Assembly (NCBI GenBank): GCA_003161835.1
Contig: PMNO01000146.1
Span: forward strand, 8,135 to 14,485
Source: Myxococcales bacterium
Lineage (GTDB): Bacteria; Myxococcota_A; Polyangia; Fen-1088
Direction: 5' to 3'
Length of the DNA stretch: 6,351 nt
Each line of letters opens with the position of its first letter. Position 1 is the stretch's first letter. The notes beneath the pieces were generated by a model. The model did not search any database. It was not told the DNA's origin and saw nothing but the letters and a program-made list of their open reading frames with translations. Position numbers and translations under genes: made by a program. Of this stretch, positions 4,843-6,351 are shown piece after piece.

Positions 4843-6351
4843 TCAGTCCAGAAATAGGGTCGCCATGACCCGCAACGTGAGCGGGTACGCCGGCGTGTAG
4901 TCGACGTTGTCGCACCCGCCGAATGTCCCCACCGGTGATCCGCTGCCTGCCGGCGCCAGGCGTCCCCGCGAACCGCACGAGAAGCCGGCGGGCACGGGGC
5001 TACCAGGCAAAGGCTCTCCCGGCAGGCGGCTGACGGTCGAGAACTGCGCGGAGCGAAACGTCCGGTTCAACAAGTTCTCGACGTCGAGCGAGACGTCGAA
5101 CCAGCGGCGACGGTAACCGAGGTGCAGGTCGACCTGCGTGAAGCCCGGCGCGACCAGGACGCCGTCGTCCGACGCCGGCCGATCGCCGATGCCGTAGAAA
5201 CGCAGACCCGCGCGGCCCATTCCAGTCCCAAGCTCATGACGTCCCGACAGGCCGCCCGACCACGTCCGCTTGGGGGCGAGGGCCAACCCACCGCCGTTTC
5301 CACCGTCTGTGCTGAATCGCGACTTGGTGGCGGTGAGATCGAGTTCGGCCGCGAGCCACGGCAGGATCTCGTAGCGCGTCTCGAGCTCGACGCCGCGGCG
5401 AACGCTGCCGTCGCTGACACTGGTGGTGCCGTCGTCGCCGTTCCAGACGGTCTCCTGGTCGAGGCGAAGCTGCCACAGCGCCGCAGCCACGTCCCAACGA
5501 CCAAACAGACGGGCACGCCCCCCGAGCTCTTCGCCCACGGCCCGCGTGAGGGGCGTGACGGCCGCGGCGACGAAGTGGCCTCGCACGTCGTTCGAGTGAA
5601 ATCCGTGACCGTAGTTGGCATAGATGTCGACGGCTGCACGGGGTCGATTGATCGGCGTGACGACCAAGCTGGCCTTGGGGCTCAGCTGATGGGCGGCATC
5701 GACGCCGCTCTTGGGCGCGCTCGGCTCGGTGCTGCCCAGGCGATCGTCCACAGCGAAAGACAAGAGATCCGCTCGCCCGCCCAGGTTGGCACGCACCCAT
5801 GGCCAGGGCGTGATCTCTTCGTTCAAGTAGACCCCCACCGAGCTTTGGTGCACGTCGTTGTTGCGAACCGCGCTCTGCTGTTGCCGCGCCACCGTATTCC
5901 AGAGCTCTTCGTGAATGTCGTCATTGCGGCCCTCTGCTCCAATCGTGGTGTCGAACGTCACCCCGCCGAGCTGGCGCATCACCCGATGACTCATCTTCGC
6001 GCCATAGAAGGTGCGACGGTCGATCTGCTCGATCTCGTCGCCGTTGACGGGATCGTTCAAGTAGAGCGTGAAGTTGGAATACAGATTCAGCCGGTACGTG
6101 CCGACGTAGGTGAGCACCTTGAACTCGCTCGTCTCTGTCGGGCGCAAGCGGTACTGCACGAAGGCCTGGTGGCGCGATGAGTTGCCGCCCTCTGCAGGAT
6201 CCAGCGAGCCAAAACGCGAAATGAGCCCTTGCTCGACCGCGCGGTCGGGGATCTCACCGGAGCCGTGCCAGTTGCCGGAATAGCTCATTTCCCCCACGGA
6301 AAGCGTGGCGGTCGGGGTCGGATTGAAGGTCAGCTTGTTGAACAGCTTGTA
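4843..6351 (-). CDS. TonB-dependent outer-membrane receptor, C-terminal part
   Basis: The reading frame is open from the right edge (first residues YKLFNKLTFN, before any start codon) to TGA at 4845-4843: 502 residues of beta-barrel. The signal peptide, TonB box, plug and first strands lie outside the window. Alternating polar/aromatic strands run throughout. Recognisable receptor segments in this fragment are PWPWVRANLGGRADLLSF (182-199), YANYGHGFHSNDVRGH (244-259), AVGEELGGRARLFGRW (271-286), GVELETRYEILPWL (320-333), FTQVDLHLGYRRRWFDVSLD (404-423) and ENLLNRTFRSAQF (425-437), the usual last-but-one hairpin of TonB receptors. The final strand is YPLTLRVMATLFLD. Such receptors move a scarce ligand (siderophore, metal complex, cobalamin, saccharide) through the outer membrane using TonB/ExbBD energy. 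The ligand cannot be read from the barrel; the downstream HupE-like gene makes a metal complex a reasonable guess. An internal GTG at 6297 is not the true start, because the homologous frame continues upstream of it. Confidence 0.9.
   Translation of the reverse strand, partial: YKLFNKLTFNPTPTATLSVGEMSYSGNWHGSGEIPDRAVEQGLISRFGSLDPAEGGNSSRHQAFVQYRLRPTETSEFKVLTYVGTYRLNLYSNFTLYLNDPVNGDEIEQIDRRTFYGAKMSHRVMRQLGGVTFDTTIGAEGRNDDIHEELWNTVARQQQSAVRNNDVHQSSVGVYLNEEITPWPWVRANLGGRADLLSFAVDDRLGSTEPSAPKSGVDAAHQLSPKASLVVTPINRPRAAVDIYANYGHGFHSNDVRGHFVAAAVTPLTRAVGEELGGRARLFGRWDVAAALWQLRLDQETVWNGDDGTTSVSDGSVRRGVELETRYEILPWLAAELDLTATKSRFSTDGGNGGGLALAPKRTWSGGLSGRHELGTGMGRAGLRFYGIGDRPASDDGVLVAPGFTQVDLHLGYRRRWFDVSLDVENLLNRTFRSAQFSTVSRLPGEPLPGSPVPAGFSCGSRGRLAPAGSGSPVGTFGGCDNVDYTPAYPLTLRVMATLFLD

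Noticed and set aside
5122..6180. Plus-strand 352-codon open frame antisense to the TonB receptor
   Set aside because: Its product is rich in Arg/Ala/Val with no recognisable domain or signal, while the opposite strand encodes a clear receptor. It is a high-GC shadow frame.

Overview
The window is GC-rich (by eye about 65%) and almost fully coding, with all six genes on the minus strand. The high GC, the lipoproteins with long Pro/Ala linkers and a TonB-type outer-membrane receptor point to a Gram-negative (diderm) bacterium. A myxobacterial/deltaproteobacterial-type genome is my best guess, but nothing here fixes the taxon. I see no RNA genes, insertion sequences, phage genes or CRISPR array.

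In transcription order (right to left) the layout is: (1) the C-terminal 502 residues of a TonB-dependent outer-membrane receptor, entering from the right edge (6351-4843); (2) a 92-bp gap holding a 19-bp imperfect dyad and a short GC hairpin; (3) a membrane-anchored TPR protein (4750-3491); (4) a HupE/UreJ-type membrane protein with a large exported N-terminal domain and an EF-hand-like loop (3491-2244); (5) a small lipoprotein with a Pro/Ala linker and an unrecognised C-terminal domain (2244-1708); (6) a secreted DUF4331 protein whose mature end carries SHREAP (1672-134); (7) the first 33 codons of a second lipoprotein, running off the left edge (101-1).

Genes 3 to 5 are joined by two TGATG stop/start overlaps. 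The DUF4331 gene follows with its ATG 35 nt after the previous stop (or a GTGA overlap if the earlier GTG is used), and the last lipoprotein follows after 32 nt. This is almost certainly one operon. The receptor is co-directional and may share it, or the 92-bp gap may hold a separate or regulated promoter.

Every product is predicted to act in the envelope: an outer-membrane receptor, an inner-membrane-anchored TPR scaffold, a polytopic HupE-like protein with His/Asp/Glu-rich membrane motifs, two lipoproteins and an exported DUF4331 protein. HupE/UreJ relatives are linked to nickel/cobalt transport, so the most economical reading is an uncharacterised envelope system for taking up or handling a metal or metal complex. 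That function is inference; the gene set, its order and its coupling are seen directly.
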